DNA from: UBA6170 sp942491385
GTDB taxonomy: Bacteria > Chloroflexota > Anaerolineae > Anaerolineales > Anaerolineaceae
Direction of reading: 5' to 3'
DNA length: 64,000 nucleotides
Assembly: GCA_942491385.1 (NCBI GenBank)
Contig: CALOAF010000007.1
Location: forward strand, 143,690 to 207,689
In this document: positions 56,673 through 64,000 of the stretch, piece after piece
How positions within the stretch are numbered: position 1 is the stretch's first letter
Layout: each line of letters opens with the position of its first letter
Translations under genes and position numbers: made by a program
Notes under the pieces: generated by a model
The model's database searches: none
What the model saw: the letters and a program-made list of their open reading frames with translations, nothing else
Told to the model about the DNA's origin: nothing

Positions 56673-57917
56673 ATGGATAACAAATTAGAGCAATTTTCAG
56701 TTAAAATTGAAAAACCAATATTTGGGGGTGAATTTTTAGCGAGGTTACCAGATCATCGGCCTGTGTTTGTTCCGTTTGTTTTGCCAGAAGAAATTGCAGA
56801 GATACAAATTACCCAGCAGAAAAAGGGATATGCACGGGGCTCATTGATGAAATTGATTGAGCATAGCAAAAAAAGGATTAATCCACCCTGTAAATATTTC
56901 ACGATTTGTGGGGGATGCCATTACCAACACATGCAATATTCCGATCAACTAATATGCAAACAACAGGTTGTTTTAGAACAACTCTCACGTGTACCTGGTT
57001 TTAAAGAACAAAAGTTAGGCGATATTATTCCTTCAAAGGAAGATTTATATTACCGTAATAATATTCAATTTTCAGTTAATAAGAATGGATTATTGGGATT
57101 TCAAGCTTTTGGTACGAACCAAACAGTTCCAATAGATTATTGTCTGCTGCCAGTTGAGCAAATTATTCAATCCTGGAAAATATTGGACCTGGAGCAATTT
57201 CCGGGGTTGAAAAGGATTCACATTCGGGCAGGTCTGCAGGATGAGATCATGCTGATATTGGAAAGTGACAATTATCAGGACATCCCTTCACTGGAATTGG
57301 ATGTGCCAGTTTCTGTGGTGCATTTGAGTGCTGCAGGAAAAATAGTTATGGCAGGGGAAGACCATTTGATTTATCAAGTCAAAGACCAGCTTTTCCATGT
57401 TTCAGCTGAATCTTTTTTTCAGGTGAATACTTCTCAGGCAGAAAAAATGATCGATTTGGTCTGTATTTATCTACAAGACACAGGAAAAACACTGCTTGAA
57501 TTGTATTGTGGTGTTGGATTGTTCACACGGTTTTTGGCAGAACGATTTGACTCAATTTATGCCGTGGAAGAATCTCCTACCGCCTGTGATGATTTTGCTA
57601 TTAATCTTGATGCGTTTGACCATATTAATTTATTCGTAGGCGCGGTGAAGGAAATTGTTCCACAACTGGAGGTTCAACCGGATGCCATTCTCATAGATCC
57701 ACCCAGATCAGGGATGGATCCGACAACCCTTGAGGCAGTTTTAGCATTTAATTCGCCTAGAGTAGTGTATGTTTCTTGCGATGTAGCTACATTATCTCGT
57801 GACCTAAAAAAATTAATCGCGGGAGGGTATGAGTTGGTTGAAATCACCCCCTTTGATATGTTTCCGCAAACATATCATGTTGAGTGCGTTGTGTTGATGG
57901 AGAAGGAAACTTTATAG
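56673..57917 (+). CDS. 23S rRNA (uracil-5-)-methyltransferase, RlmD/TrmA family
   Basis: 414 residues. The Fe-S cluster cysteines lie in CKYFTICGGCHYQH and in the upstream Cys of CKQQ. The SAM-binding part has LELYCGVGLFTRFLA. The catalytic region has ILIDPPRSGMDP and VYVSCDVATLSRDL, with the nucleophilic cysteine. It makes 5-methyluridine in RNA. 23S rRNA is likelier than tRNA because the Fe-S motif is present, but the exact position is not certain. Confidence 0.88.
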   Translation: MDNKLEQFSVKIEKPIFGGEFLARLPDHRPVFVPFVLPEEIAEIQITQQKKGYARGSLMKLIEHSKKRINPPCKYFTICGGCHYQHMQYSDQLICKQQVVLEQLSRVPGFKEQKLGDIIPSKEDLYYRNNIQFSVNKNGLLGFQAFGTNQTVPIDYCLLPVEQIIQSWKILDLEQFPGLKRIHIRAGLQDEIMLILESDNYQDIPSLELDVPVSVVHLSAAGKIVMAGEDHLIYQVKDQLFHVSAESFFQVNTSQAEKMIDLVCIYLQDTGKTLLELYCGVGLFTRFLAERFDSIYAVEESPTACDDFAINLDAFDHINLFVGAVKEIVPQLEVQPDAILIDPPRSGMDPTTLEAVLAFNSPRVVYVSCDVATLSRDLKKLIAGGYELVEITPFDMFPQTYHVECVVLMEKETL

Positions 57918-58113
57918 AAATCCTCAAATTTAATCAGTTTAATAATCATTTTTTGTCCATAGAAGAAAGACAGATTCAAGAAAAAAATAATTAAAAAGCA
58001 TTTACGTGTTTCAGTTATTATTATCTTAGAGTTTGAGATGAAGTGGAATTTGGGCAGCCAAATTTTCCGACTGAGACCATAGCTATGATAAACAAGTTTC
58101 AATTCAATAATTC

Positions 58114-58158
58114 GGGGCTTTGGTTCTTGGCGGGCGTTCGCTCGCCAAAAAAGACCCC
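58114..58158. repeat. large hairpin/cruciform in intergenic DNA
   Basis: A GGGG / CCCC outer stem and an inner TTGGCGGGCG / CTCGCCAA stem around a TTCG tetraloop fold together across 45 bases. There is no T-run directly after it, so it is not an ordinary terminator. It marks the left edge of the accessory patch. Confidence 0.55.
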
Positions 58159-58175
58159 AACCGCCCTTTTTTGGG

Positions 58176-58405
58176 ATGGTACAAGATTTTGATAGTCGAG
58201 ATATAGAAATTATGAGAAACGATGATATCGTGATAGAAAAAAATATGTTGAACTCCAGGCTTGGGAATATAATCCTAAACTTTTTACCAAAAAAGGTATT
58301 GTCGACATAGCTTCTCTATATGCATCTTTGAAAGAACAAAATGATGAAAGAATAGAGCAATCACTTGAAAAAGTCTTGCAAGGAGAAAAATGGTATACGG
58401 ATTAG
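58176..58405 (+). pseudogene. degenerate antitoxin-like gene (upstream partner of an AbiEii-like toxin)
   Basis: From the ATG at 58176 the frame reads MVQDFDSRDIEIMRNDDIVIEKN. A shift near 58250 then leads to LQAWEYNPKLFTKKG and VDIASLYASLKEQNDERIEQ, ending KWYTD-stop at 58405. The last codons overlap the start of the next gene by 16 bases, as in toxin-antitoxin pairs. The family is not certain; the role is inferred from what follows. Confidence 0.5.
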
Positions 58406-58755
58406 AAAAATTTAAAGAGTATTTTGGTGATTATACAAATCAATACGTATTTATCGGAGGAATAGCCTGTGAAATCTTACTGGGTGAATTAGGAGTATCT
58501 TTCAGAGCTACAAAGGATTTGGATATTGTATTAATTATCGAGGCAATTCAAGCTTCTTTTGTATATAAGTTTTGGAAATTTATTGAAGATGGAGTGTATA
58601 AGTACCGAGAAAAAAGCACAGGAATACACCAATTCTATCGCTTCAGTAATCCTATACGATCAGGTTATCCAGTTATTGTTGAGCTTTTTAGTCGCAAACT
58701 ATATAATATTGATTTGAAGAGCCGTATGCGGGAAACGGCACTTACGGTTCTGTGA
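58390..58755 (+). pseudogene. AbiEii-like nucleotidyltransferase toxin, C-terminus replaced
   Basis: 121 residues in the open frame. FIGGIACEILLG and ATKDLDIVL (with the DxD metal motif) are typical of the AbiEii/MNT nucleotidyltransferase fold, and VIVELFSRK is a family block. After about residue 105 the sequence is no longer toxin: the frame reads through a group II intron domain V (LKSRMRETALTVL). Intact members are much longer, so the product is probably inactive. Confidence 0.65.
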
Positions 58756-58822
58756 GGGGAAGTAGGCGATCCCTTTACAATTTTAATTAACTTGAAAGGA
58801 GAGTCGAGGCTGTCTACTCAAT
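58719..58822 (+). mobile_element. group II intron 3' remnant (domain V and VI)
   Basis: Domain V is at 58719-58750. It has GAGCCGTA / TACGGTTC lower arms, an AGC triad, an upper helix around a GAAA loop and a two-base bulge, and closely matches classical group II domain V. One upper pair is a G-G mismatch. Domain VI follows, with a CCTTT / AAAGG stem, and the likely 3' splice end CTACTCAAT is at 58814-58822. Domains I-IV and the reverse transcriptase are absent, so this is a dead fragment. Confidence 0.78.
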
Positions 58823-58830
58823 AAACAAAA

Positions 58831-59001
58831 ATGAAAAAAACAATCTCTCTACCATTGGGAATTGGACTTCTTATATTTGTGGTGATTATGATAGTGCAAA
58901 GATTCATAACACCAATATCCAATTGGATTGCAATACCACTGCTAATAGTGGGAATTATTCTGATAATCGTAGGAGGACATAAAACAAAAGAGGAGAAATA
59001 A
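58831..59001 (+). CDS. small membrane protein, 56 residues
   Basis: MKKTISLPLGIGLLIFVVIM opens a two-helix protein (about 8-23 and 34-49) ending HKTKEEK. The ATG lies nine bases after the predicted intron end. The ribosome binding site GAAAGGAG is over 30 bases away and so is poor. Unknown function; it may be real because both helices and basic ends are well formed. Confidence 0.5.
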   Translation: MKKTISLPLGIGLLIFVVIMIVQRFITPISNWIAIPLLIVGIILIIVGGHKTKEEK

Positions 59002-59554
59002 GAATTATTCTTTATGAAATATTTGTAAATTGATTTGTATTATTATTTTATACGAATCAACTGGGTACGTTCCCGCAGATCTCGAAAACAATAAATGCCT
59101 CGAACAAATTTCTGGCAATCGATAATTCGAAAGAAATGCTTCTTCCCCTAGATTCAAACAGAATGCATAGTCATGTCTGCATCTGGGATTATTTCTGTTA
59201 TTCGTGAAATCATCGAAAAAAGTAAGTTGACTTTATAGATAAATCGGTTTCTATATACATTGATAATCAAACCGTTTTTAATGGTGTGATAAGTTATGAT
59301 GGAATTGATGGTTCGGAAAAAAAGAGCAGTGGAAATGACGAGCATGTATGAGTTTTCGAAGGTAGCAATTCTTATGCTGGAATCAGAGATGGTTGATATC
59401 TGACAGTTTAAAATAGGAAGATGACACACCAATAACTGGTATTTGAAAGCAATTATTTGCCACCATTTATATATGACAATTTATCGCAGTTGAAGTGGTA
59501 TCAACCATTCAGATCTCTTTAGCCATTGTATTAGACCAGAAAGTAGGCTTTAGA
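59002..59554. other. 553-base stretch without an intact gene
   Basis: No intact gene is visible. A plus-strand piece near 59227-59358 reads VDFIDKSVSIYIDNQTVF and on to a stop, which looks like a fragment of coding sequence, but no start or family can be assigned. The minus-strand frame here appears to be a chance opening. Confidence 0.5.
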
Positions 59555-60176
59555 ATGAAATCTCAATCGTATTTTAATCTTAGTTTTCGTTGTGCTTTTT
59601 TTCTTTGGGTTGAAAGAAGTGAATAGAGAGAAAAGCACACCTGATTTAGATTTGAATATTGTGAAAAAATACAAAGAAGAAGACGTACAAGTAATAAATT
59701 TAACAGGAGGATGTTTTTGGGGTGTGGAAGAATGTTTTTATAGGATCGAAGGGGTGGTTGATACGGTGTCTGGATATGCAAATGGGGATACAGTAAATCC
59801 GACGTATAAAGACGTTGTTTTTAGGAATACCAATCATGCAGAGACTGTAGAAGACAAATATGATCCAAAAGTGACGGACCTGACAACGATTATTATATGA
59901 TTTCAAAATAATCGATCCAACCGTATCGAATAGATAAGGTCCTGATATTGGGACACAATACAGAACGGGTATCTATTATACAAATGTTTCCCAATTAGGG
60001 GTCATTGAAAATATAATAAAAGAAGAACAAAAAAATATAAAGAAGAGATAGTCGTGGAAGTCAAACCGATAGAAAACTTTTATAAAGCAGAGGACTATCA
60101 TGAGGATTATCTTAAGAAGAACCCTAATGGATACTGTCATATAAATTTAGAGTTAGCAGATGAAGAAATAGAATGA
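59555..60176 (+). pseudogene. msrA: broken peptide-methionine (S)-S-oxide reductase, MsrA
   Basis: An N-terminal hydrophobic stretch (RILILVFVVLFFFGL) is out of frame with the ATG. The MsrA active site GGCFWGVEECF and GYANGDTVNPTYKDV are intact. A shift near 59898 then breaks the frame, followed by a TAA where NRQGPDIGTQYRTGI would be expected (NR-stop-GPDIG). A missing A in an A-run near 60035 breaks it again before the EDYHEDYLKKNPNGY ending. At least two shifts and one nonsense change make this a true pseudogene. It was probably an exported MsrA. Confidence 0.8.
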
Positions 60177-60188
60177 AAGGACCTGTTT

Positions 60189-60641
60189 ATGAATGAAAAT
60201 AACTATAAAAAACCAACTGATGAAGAGATAAAACAATTGTTAGATAAAGAACAATATGAAATCACACAAAATGCATTCACTGAGAGGGCTTTTAGTCACA
60301 TATATTATGATTTAGAAGATAAAGGGATATATGTAGATATTGTAACCGGTGAACCCTTATTTTCATCTCAAGATAAATATGATGCAGGCTGTGGATGGCC
60401 GAGTTTTACAAAGCCGATTGATATGGATTCCATCATCGAAAAAGACGACAATTCATTTGGTATGAGAAGAGTTGAAGTAAAGAGTCAGATAGGGGATTCC
60501 CATTTAGGCCATATATTTTCAGATGGACCAAAGGAAGCTGGTGGGATGAGATATTGTATCAACGGCGGCTCATTAAGATTCGTAGCGTTTAAAGATATGG
60601 AAGCAGAAGGATACGGATATTTATTGAACATATTTGATTGA
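60189..60641 (+). CDS. msrB: peptide-methionine (R)-S-oxide reductase MsrB
   Basis: 150 residues, intact. CGWPSFTKPI, EVKSQIGDSHLGHIF and the catalytic-cysteine block RYCINGGSLRF identify MsrB. The two CxxC zinc motifs seen in many MsrBs are absent. It repairs oxidised methionine (R form). It follows the msrA remnant by 12 bases, with a GAAAGGACC ribosome site. This stretch is more AT-rich than the core genes and may be acquired. Confidence 0.92.
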   Translation: MNENNYKKPTDEEIKQLLDKEQYEITQNAFTERAFSHIYYDLEDKGIYVDIVTGEPLFSSQDKYDAGCGWPSFTKPIDMDSIIEKDDNSFGMRRVEVKSQIGDSHLGHIFSDGPKEAGGMRYCINGGSLRFVAFKDMEAEGYGYLLNIFD

Positions 60642-61234
60642 AATTCATTCAAATAGGATTCTTAAAAAGGAGAAACGGGGTTTATTGACTTCCCACTTAC
60701 CTGTACTCCTAAAAATGCTGGGGATAGTTTGAATCGCGTCCAGCTAAACAACACGTTCAAAGAATAAGATGAGCACAATCCAATCCATCGCACAGAAAAA
60801 GCTCCTGGGATGTAGATCTTGTAGAGCACCTTGCTTATTTTATCTTTTTGCTTCCACTTCGATCATCACGCTGGACTCGAATTCTGCAGTGAACCAATTC
60901 GTATTTCTGCAGATGCAACCCTTGCGTGTATTTCAGTAATTTCTCTGAAGCATTCGGTTTTCGATACTGGATAGAACATGGATAACCTTGATCTTCCACA
61001 TTTTTATACTTCAGATCTTGCCCCAATCTAGACATAACTGTACTAAAACATTGGTAACCAGCTTCTTCAAATGATACAATTACATATCTTTCTTCAGAGA
61101 TTGAATTTGAATCACTTTTTCCTTCTTTTTTCTTTTTTGAAAGGGTGAAATGGAAAATTAGATCAACCGATAATATTGATGAGGGAGGAAATCTGCATAC
61201 GTTTTACGCCGTATGAAATTTTTGAGAGGTTTTT
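60642..61234. other. 593-base stretch without a recognised gene
   Basis: On the minus strand a frame is open from about 61200 to 60835 and ends GSKKIK. It contains SEERYVIVSFEEAGYQCF and LKYTQGLHLQKYELVHCRI. It has no good start with a ribosome site and I do not recognise it; it may be a relic. An inverted repeat CATACG / CGTATG lies at 61196-61215, just before the next gene. Nothing else is seen. Confidence 0.4.
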
Positions 61235-61561
61235 ATGATGGATAAAAAGAAATTACCTATATTGAGCACAGTGTTATATGTTATCGCAGGGTTACTCGTC
61301 GCATATTCAATCTGGGCAGGTGTATATTCAGGAAAATATATTTCCACAATGATTGAGCAGGGACAATTAACTTTTAGCGGAAACGAATTTGAAATTGTTA
61401 GTTTTTACATGGGTAACATGGCCCAATATCTTTTGTTCGCGATCACGTTGTTTGTTTTAGGGAGAATCGTATTATATTTTTCCTTTATTGAAGAAGAGGA
61501 TGAATTGGATGAAGTTATAGAAACTTCATTAGAACTTAATGATGATGAAACTGAAAGCTAG
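61235..61561 (+). CDS. small two-helix membrane protein
   Basis: 108 residues. Helices at about 10-30 (STVLYVIAGLLVAYSIWAGVY) and 62-83 (MAQYLLFAITLFVLGRIVLYFSF) and a very acidic C-terminus (EEEDELDEVIE to NDDETES). AGAGG precedes the start by seven bases; the second ATG is equally possible. Unrecognised. Confidence 0.65.
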   Translation: MMDKKKLPILSTVLYVIAGLLVAYSIWAGVYSGKYISTMIEQGQLTFSGNEFEIVSFYMGNMAQYLLFAITLFVLGRIVLYFSFIEEEDELDEVIETSLELNDDETES

Positions 61562-61695
61562 AAATTTGATTTTGCACTGCATTCATTAATCATTACCCAG
61601 AGCAAATCAATTTATCGAATTAAGAGCATATTATTAATAGACTAACGGCTTATTTTTTTCGAGAGAATAGGTCATTTTAAATGGATTTCTTATGG

Positions 61696-61736
61696 AAAAT
61701 AACAGCTCATTTTCATATGTGAGTTGTTATTTTTTT
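61696..61736 (+). terminator. intrinsic terminator
   Basis: AAAATAACAGCTCA / TGAGTTGTTATTTT with a 10-base loop and a long T-run. Confidence 0.8.
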
Positions 61737-61791
61737 CTGAACGATTTTTTGAAGATATTTTTGAATTCAAGCGTCTAAATGAAGATTTGAT

Positions 61792-62310
61792 ATGGAAAAA
61801 TTAATTATCAAAGAGACATCCCATGAAGATTTAATCAACCTGATGTCCTTGTGGAATAATCCAAAAGTAATGGTCTTTGTTGGATATCCCAATGGGCTAA
61901 GAATTTCAATGTCAAAAATGATTGAATGGTTGCCTTGGGCGATATCAAAACCGGTTCGATGTCATTATTCGATCTATTATGATGAACTTGGTTTTTGTGG
62001 AGAAACTTTCTACAATGTGAATCTGGATCAAGGAACAGCAGCTCTGGATATTAAATTGATCCCTGAAGCACAATGCAAGGGAATCGCTGCTTCGGCTCTT
62101 CGTTTTGCAATAAACGAGGCTTTTCTAAAAGGGAAAGCTAAAAGAGTCTATGTAGACCCACATCCAGATAATCAAAAAGCATGGAAATTATATAAAAAAT
62201 TAGGATTTATTGAGCGACCCAGACCAGAATATTTGCCCCAATGGGATAAATGGCAAACTTATCTTGAAATCTCTTATGAGGATTGGAAGAAAGCCAATAA
62301 TGAGCATTGA
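61792..62310 (+). CDS. GNAT family N-acetyltransferase
   Basis: 172 residues. An N-terminal strand-helix region is followed by the acetyl-CoA binding part (LDIKLIPEAQCKGIAASALRFAINEAF) and the C-terminal VDPHPDNQKAWKLYKKLGFIER block typical of GNATs. The substrate is unknown. There is no obvious ribosome binding site. A terminator lies just upstream, so it has its own promoter. Confidence 0.82.
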   Translation: MEKLIIKETSHEDLINLMSLWNNPKVMVFVGYPNGLRISMSKMIEWLPWAISKPVRCHYSIYYDELGFCGETFYNVNLDQGTAALDIKLIPEAQCKGIAASALRFAINEAFLKGKAKRVYVDPHPDNQKAWKLYKKLGFIERPRPEYLPQWDKWQTYLEISYEDWKKANNEH

Positions 62311-62425
62311 AAATTTGTCTTCAAACAACCAGGAACAAAATTGTCACTTTATTCGTCTTTAATCTTGAGGGGTATTCTTTCCTTTCAAATTCCTCTATAA
62401 TTTAGATGGTTTAAGGAGGTACAAA

Positions 62426-63409
62426 ATGCGAAAAATTCTAATGACAATGGTTATCACCTTATTGATATTGGTGAGTATCTCGGGGTGCAATTTATCATTT
62501 CTAAATCTCAACCCGACTCCTTTTTTCCCTACACCAAACTATACAATGACAGCTTTATTTACTGTGGATGAAAATTTGATTACAAATACACCACAGGATT
62601 TTGCCATCAATACAGTCGAACCACAGTTACCAACCATAGGAATACCAGACTCTGCCACAGAAGTCCCAACCAGGGCGGTTCCCTCAAAAACCTCATCACC
62701 AACAGTTATTTCTCCTACCAGCACACCCTTTGCGCCAACAGCTACCAATACAGAAGTAACTATCCGGGGAGGAACTTGGGTGACTGGAAAATATATGAAG
62801 ACACCTCCTGTATTTGATTCGATCTGGGATGAATGGGAAGCGACGAAATACCCAGCCAAAAGGGTTGTGTATGGGGCCAGTCAATGGGAAAATTCTGATG
62901 ACCTGGAAGGGTCATTCGCAGTTGGCTGGGATGCAACTTACTTATATCTCGCTGTAAAAGTTCTGGATGATAAATATGTGCAAAATGCAACAGGAGAGGA
63001 TATTTACAAAGGCGATAGTATTGAAATTCTATTTGACACGAATTTGTATGGGGACTTAAATTCAGCCAGTCTGAGTTCAGACGATTTTCAGATAGGGATA
63101 TCGCCAGGCAAAGACGGCATTGACGGGGAGAAAGAAGTTTATCTCTGGTTTCCATCTGGGAAATCCGGTGCTATTTCTGATACGATTGTAGCTTCTTCGG
63201 CGAGTGATGGAATTTACCGTTTAGAAATAGCGATTCCATGGAAAGTTTTCAACATTGTCCCGACCAGTGGACAACAGTATGGTTTCGGACTATCCGTTTC
63301 TGACAATGATAATTCGAGTGAGAATGTTCAGCAGAGCATGGTGTCTAATTTGTACAACAGGAAATTATCAGACCCGACTACCTGGACGGTCCTGATAATT
63401 TCGAAATAA
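62426..63409 (+). CDS. secreted lipoprotein with a CBM9-like carbohydrate-binding domain
   Basis: 327 residues. Lipobox SISGC (C21) is followed by a roughly 90-residue Ser/Thr/Pro linker (TPTNTE-like, VPTRAVPSKTSSPT). The C-terminal half has VFDSIWDEWEAT, FAVGWDATYLYLAVKVLDDK, GDSIEILFDTN and YRLEIAIPWKVF, the order seen in CBM9/DOMON-like sugar-binding modules. No catalytic domain is present. GGAGG lies just before the ATG. It probably binds polysaccharide or sugar at the cell surface. Confidence 0.8.
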   Translation: MRKILMTMVITLLILVSISGCNLSFLNLNPTPFFPTPNYTMTALFTVDENLITNTPQDFAINTVEPQLPTIGIPDSATEVPTRAVPSKTSSPTVISPTSTPFAPTATNTEVTIRGGTWVTGKYMKTPPVFDSIWDEWEATKYPAKRVVYGASQWENSDDLEGSFAVGWDATYLYLAVKVLDDKYVQNATGEDIYKGDSIEILFDTNLYGDLNSASLSSDDFQIGISPGKDGIDGEKEVYLWFPSGKSGAISDTIVASSASDGIYRLEIAIPWKVFNIVPTSGQQYGFGLSVSDNDNSSENVQQSMVSNLYNRKLSDPTTWTVLIISK

Positions 63410-63444
63410 AAATTGACGCTGGAGTTTCTGAAGGACAGGTCTAT

Positions 63445-64000
63445 TTAAAAAAGAATGGAAGCCAATTCTGCTCGATACGGTCTGGTAAGCACATCATCCT
63501 CGCCTAATAATTCAAATAAGGCGAGGATTACTTTTTGAGCTAATCCAGCTCGGTATTTTTTATTTTGTTTGAGAATTTCCAATAATCCATCAAGTGCAGC
63601 TGGAATATTATTGCGAGATGCCAGACGGATACTATTGGCAAAAGCAAAATCCAAATCACTTTCCTGTGGTAAATGGTTTTGTTTCAGATATCCGAGCGCC
63701 TCCGCATAGGGTAATAATTTCTCCGCAGCAGCATATTGTTTGCTAGCAGGGAATTTCCGTAATATCAGGAGCGGTTCAAAGGGTTCTCCAAGCCCTAATT
63801 GTGCTTTGGCTAGACCCAATAAAATTTCAGGCCGATCAGGATAAAGCTCAATCAACTCAAGGAAGTTTTCTTCCGCATCTGCCCAGGCATGGTTTACCAG
63901 AAGACTCAACCCCTTCTCTAATGCCAGACTATCCTTACTGGGTGGCGTGATATTGGAGACAAATGATCTCACGCGTTCTTCAGGTTGATTTCCAACAAAC
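63445..64000 (-). CDS. thioredoxin-fold/TPR co-chaperone (CnoX/YbbN-like), C-terminal part
   Basis: The frame is open to the window edge. FVGNQPEERVRSFVSNI is the closing segment of a thioredoxin domain. What follows (ALEKGLSLLVNHAWADAEENFLELI and DRPEILLGLAKAQLGLG) is the TPR-like tail seen in CnoX/YbbN, ending with LASILF. The redox-active part lies outside the window. These proteins hold oxidised clients for GroEL. Confidence 0.8.
   Translation of the reverse strand, partial: FVGNQPEERVRSFVSNITPPSKDSLALEKGLSLLVNHAWADAEENFLELIELYPDRPEILLGLAKAQLGLGEPFEPLLILRKFPASKQYAAAEKLLPYAEALGYLKQNHLPQESDLDFAFANSIRLASRNNIPAALDGLLEILKQNKKYRAGLAQKVILALFELLGEDDVLTRPYRAELASILF

Noticed and set aside
59154..59432. 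Minus-strand 92-residue frame
   Set aside because: No start signal and no recognisable domain; the opposite strand shows a more coding-like fragment.

Overview
This is an AT-rich bacterial chromosome segment, about 40% GC by eye. It most resembles Chloroflexota of the Anaerolineae type. The supporting signs are secreted proteins with Thr/Pro linkers such as TPTATRT, LysM-M23 peptidases, a very long SecA, an alternative complex III locus, BMP-type nucleoside/sugar ABC transport and a thrS-infC-rpmI-rplT block. This placement is inferred from gene content and style; no rRNA marker is present.

Layout. 1-2.1 kb: an M16 peptidase pair (one partner catalytic, one not). 2.2-8.5 kb: an adrenodoxin-reductase-type flavoprotein, then a 2-oxo acid dehydrogenase complex (E1alpha, frameshifted E1beta, E2, E3). 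8.7-14.6 kb: secA and a four-S1-domain protein with a repetitive acidic tail. 14.6-23.3 kb: dipeptidase, a membrane protein, two LysM-M23 paralogues, a MEMO1/AmmB-like protein, priA and rho. 23.5-26.9 kb: a NatAB-like ABC export operon broken by many indels. 27-33.7 kb: a UroD-superfamily protein and a complete BMP-family ABC importer. 33.8-42.6 kb: an MFS carrier, trmD, two TPR paralogues, CIRCE-controlled groES-groEL, a PpiC lipoprotein and an anchored protein. 42.6-48.7 kb: a DUF711 protein, a SpoU methylase, rplT-rpmI-infC, thrS under a T-box and two divergent tRNAs. 48.7-56.4 kb: a phosphatase and an alternative complex III operon. 56.6-64 kb: an RlmD-like methylase, then an accessory patch (decayed AbiE-like toxin-antitoxin pair, group II intron 3' remnant, broken msrA, intact msrB), small membrane proteins, a GNAT, a CBM9-like lipoprotein and the end of a CnoX/YbbN-like protein.

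The clearest regulatory signals are the T-box ahead of thrS, CIRCE ahead of groES, an ATT start for infC and many intrinsic terminators. The only promoter visible for thrS lies upstream of a tRNA-Val gene, so tRNA-Val, T-box and thrS look like one transcript.

Caution: single-base indels split several otherwise well-conserved genes (E1beta, an M23 peptidase, a BMP permease, actA, actB1, the NatAB-like operon). Many sit at short homopolymers, so residual sequencing error is a serious alternative to gene decay, except around 58-60 kb, where nonsense changes and truncation also occur.
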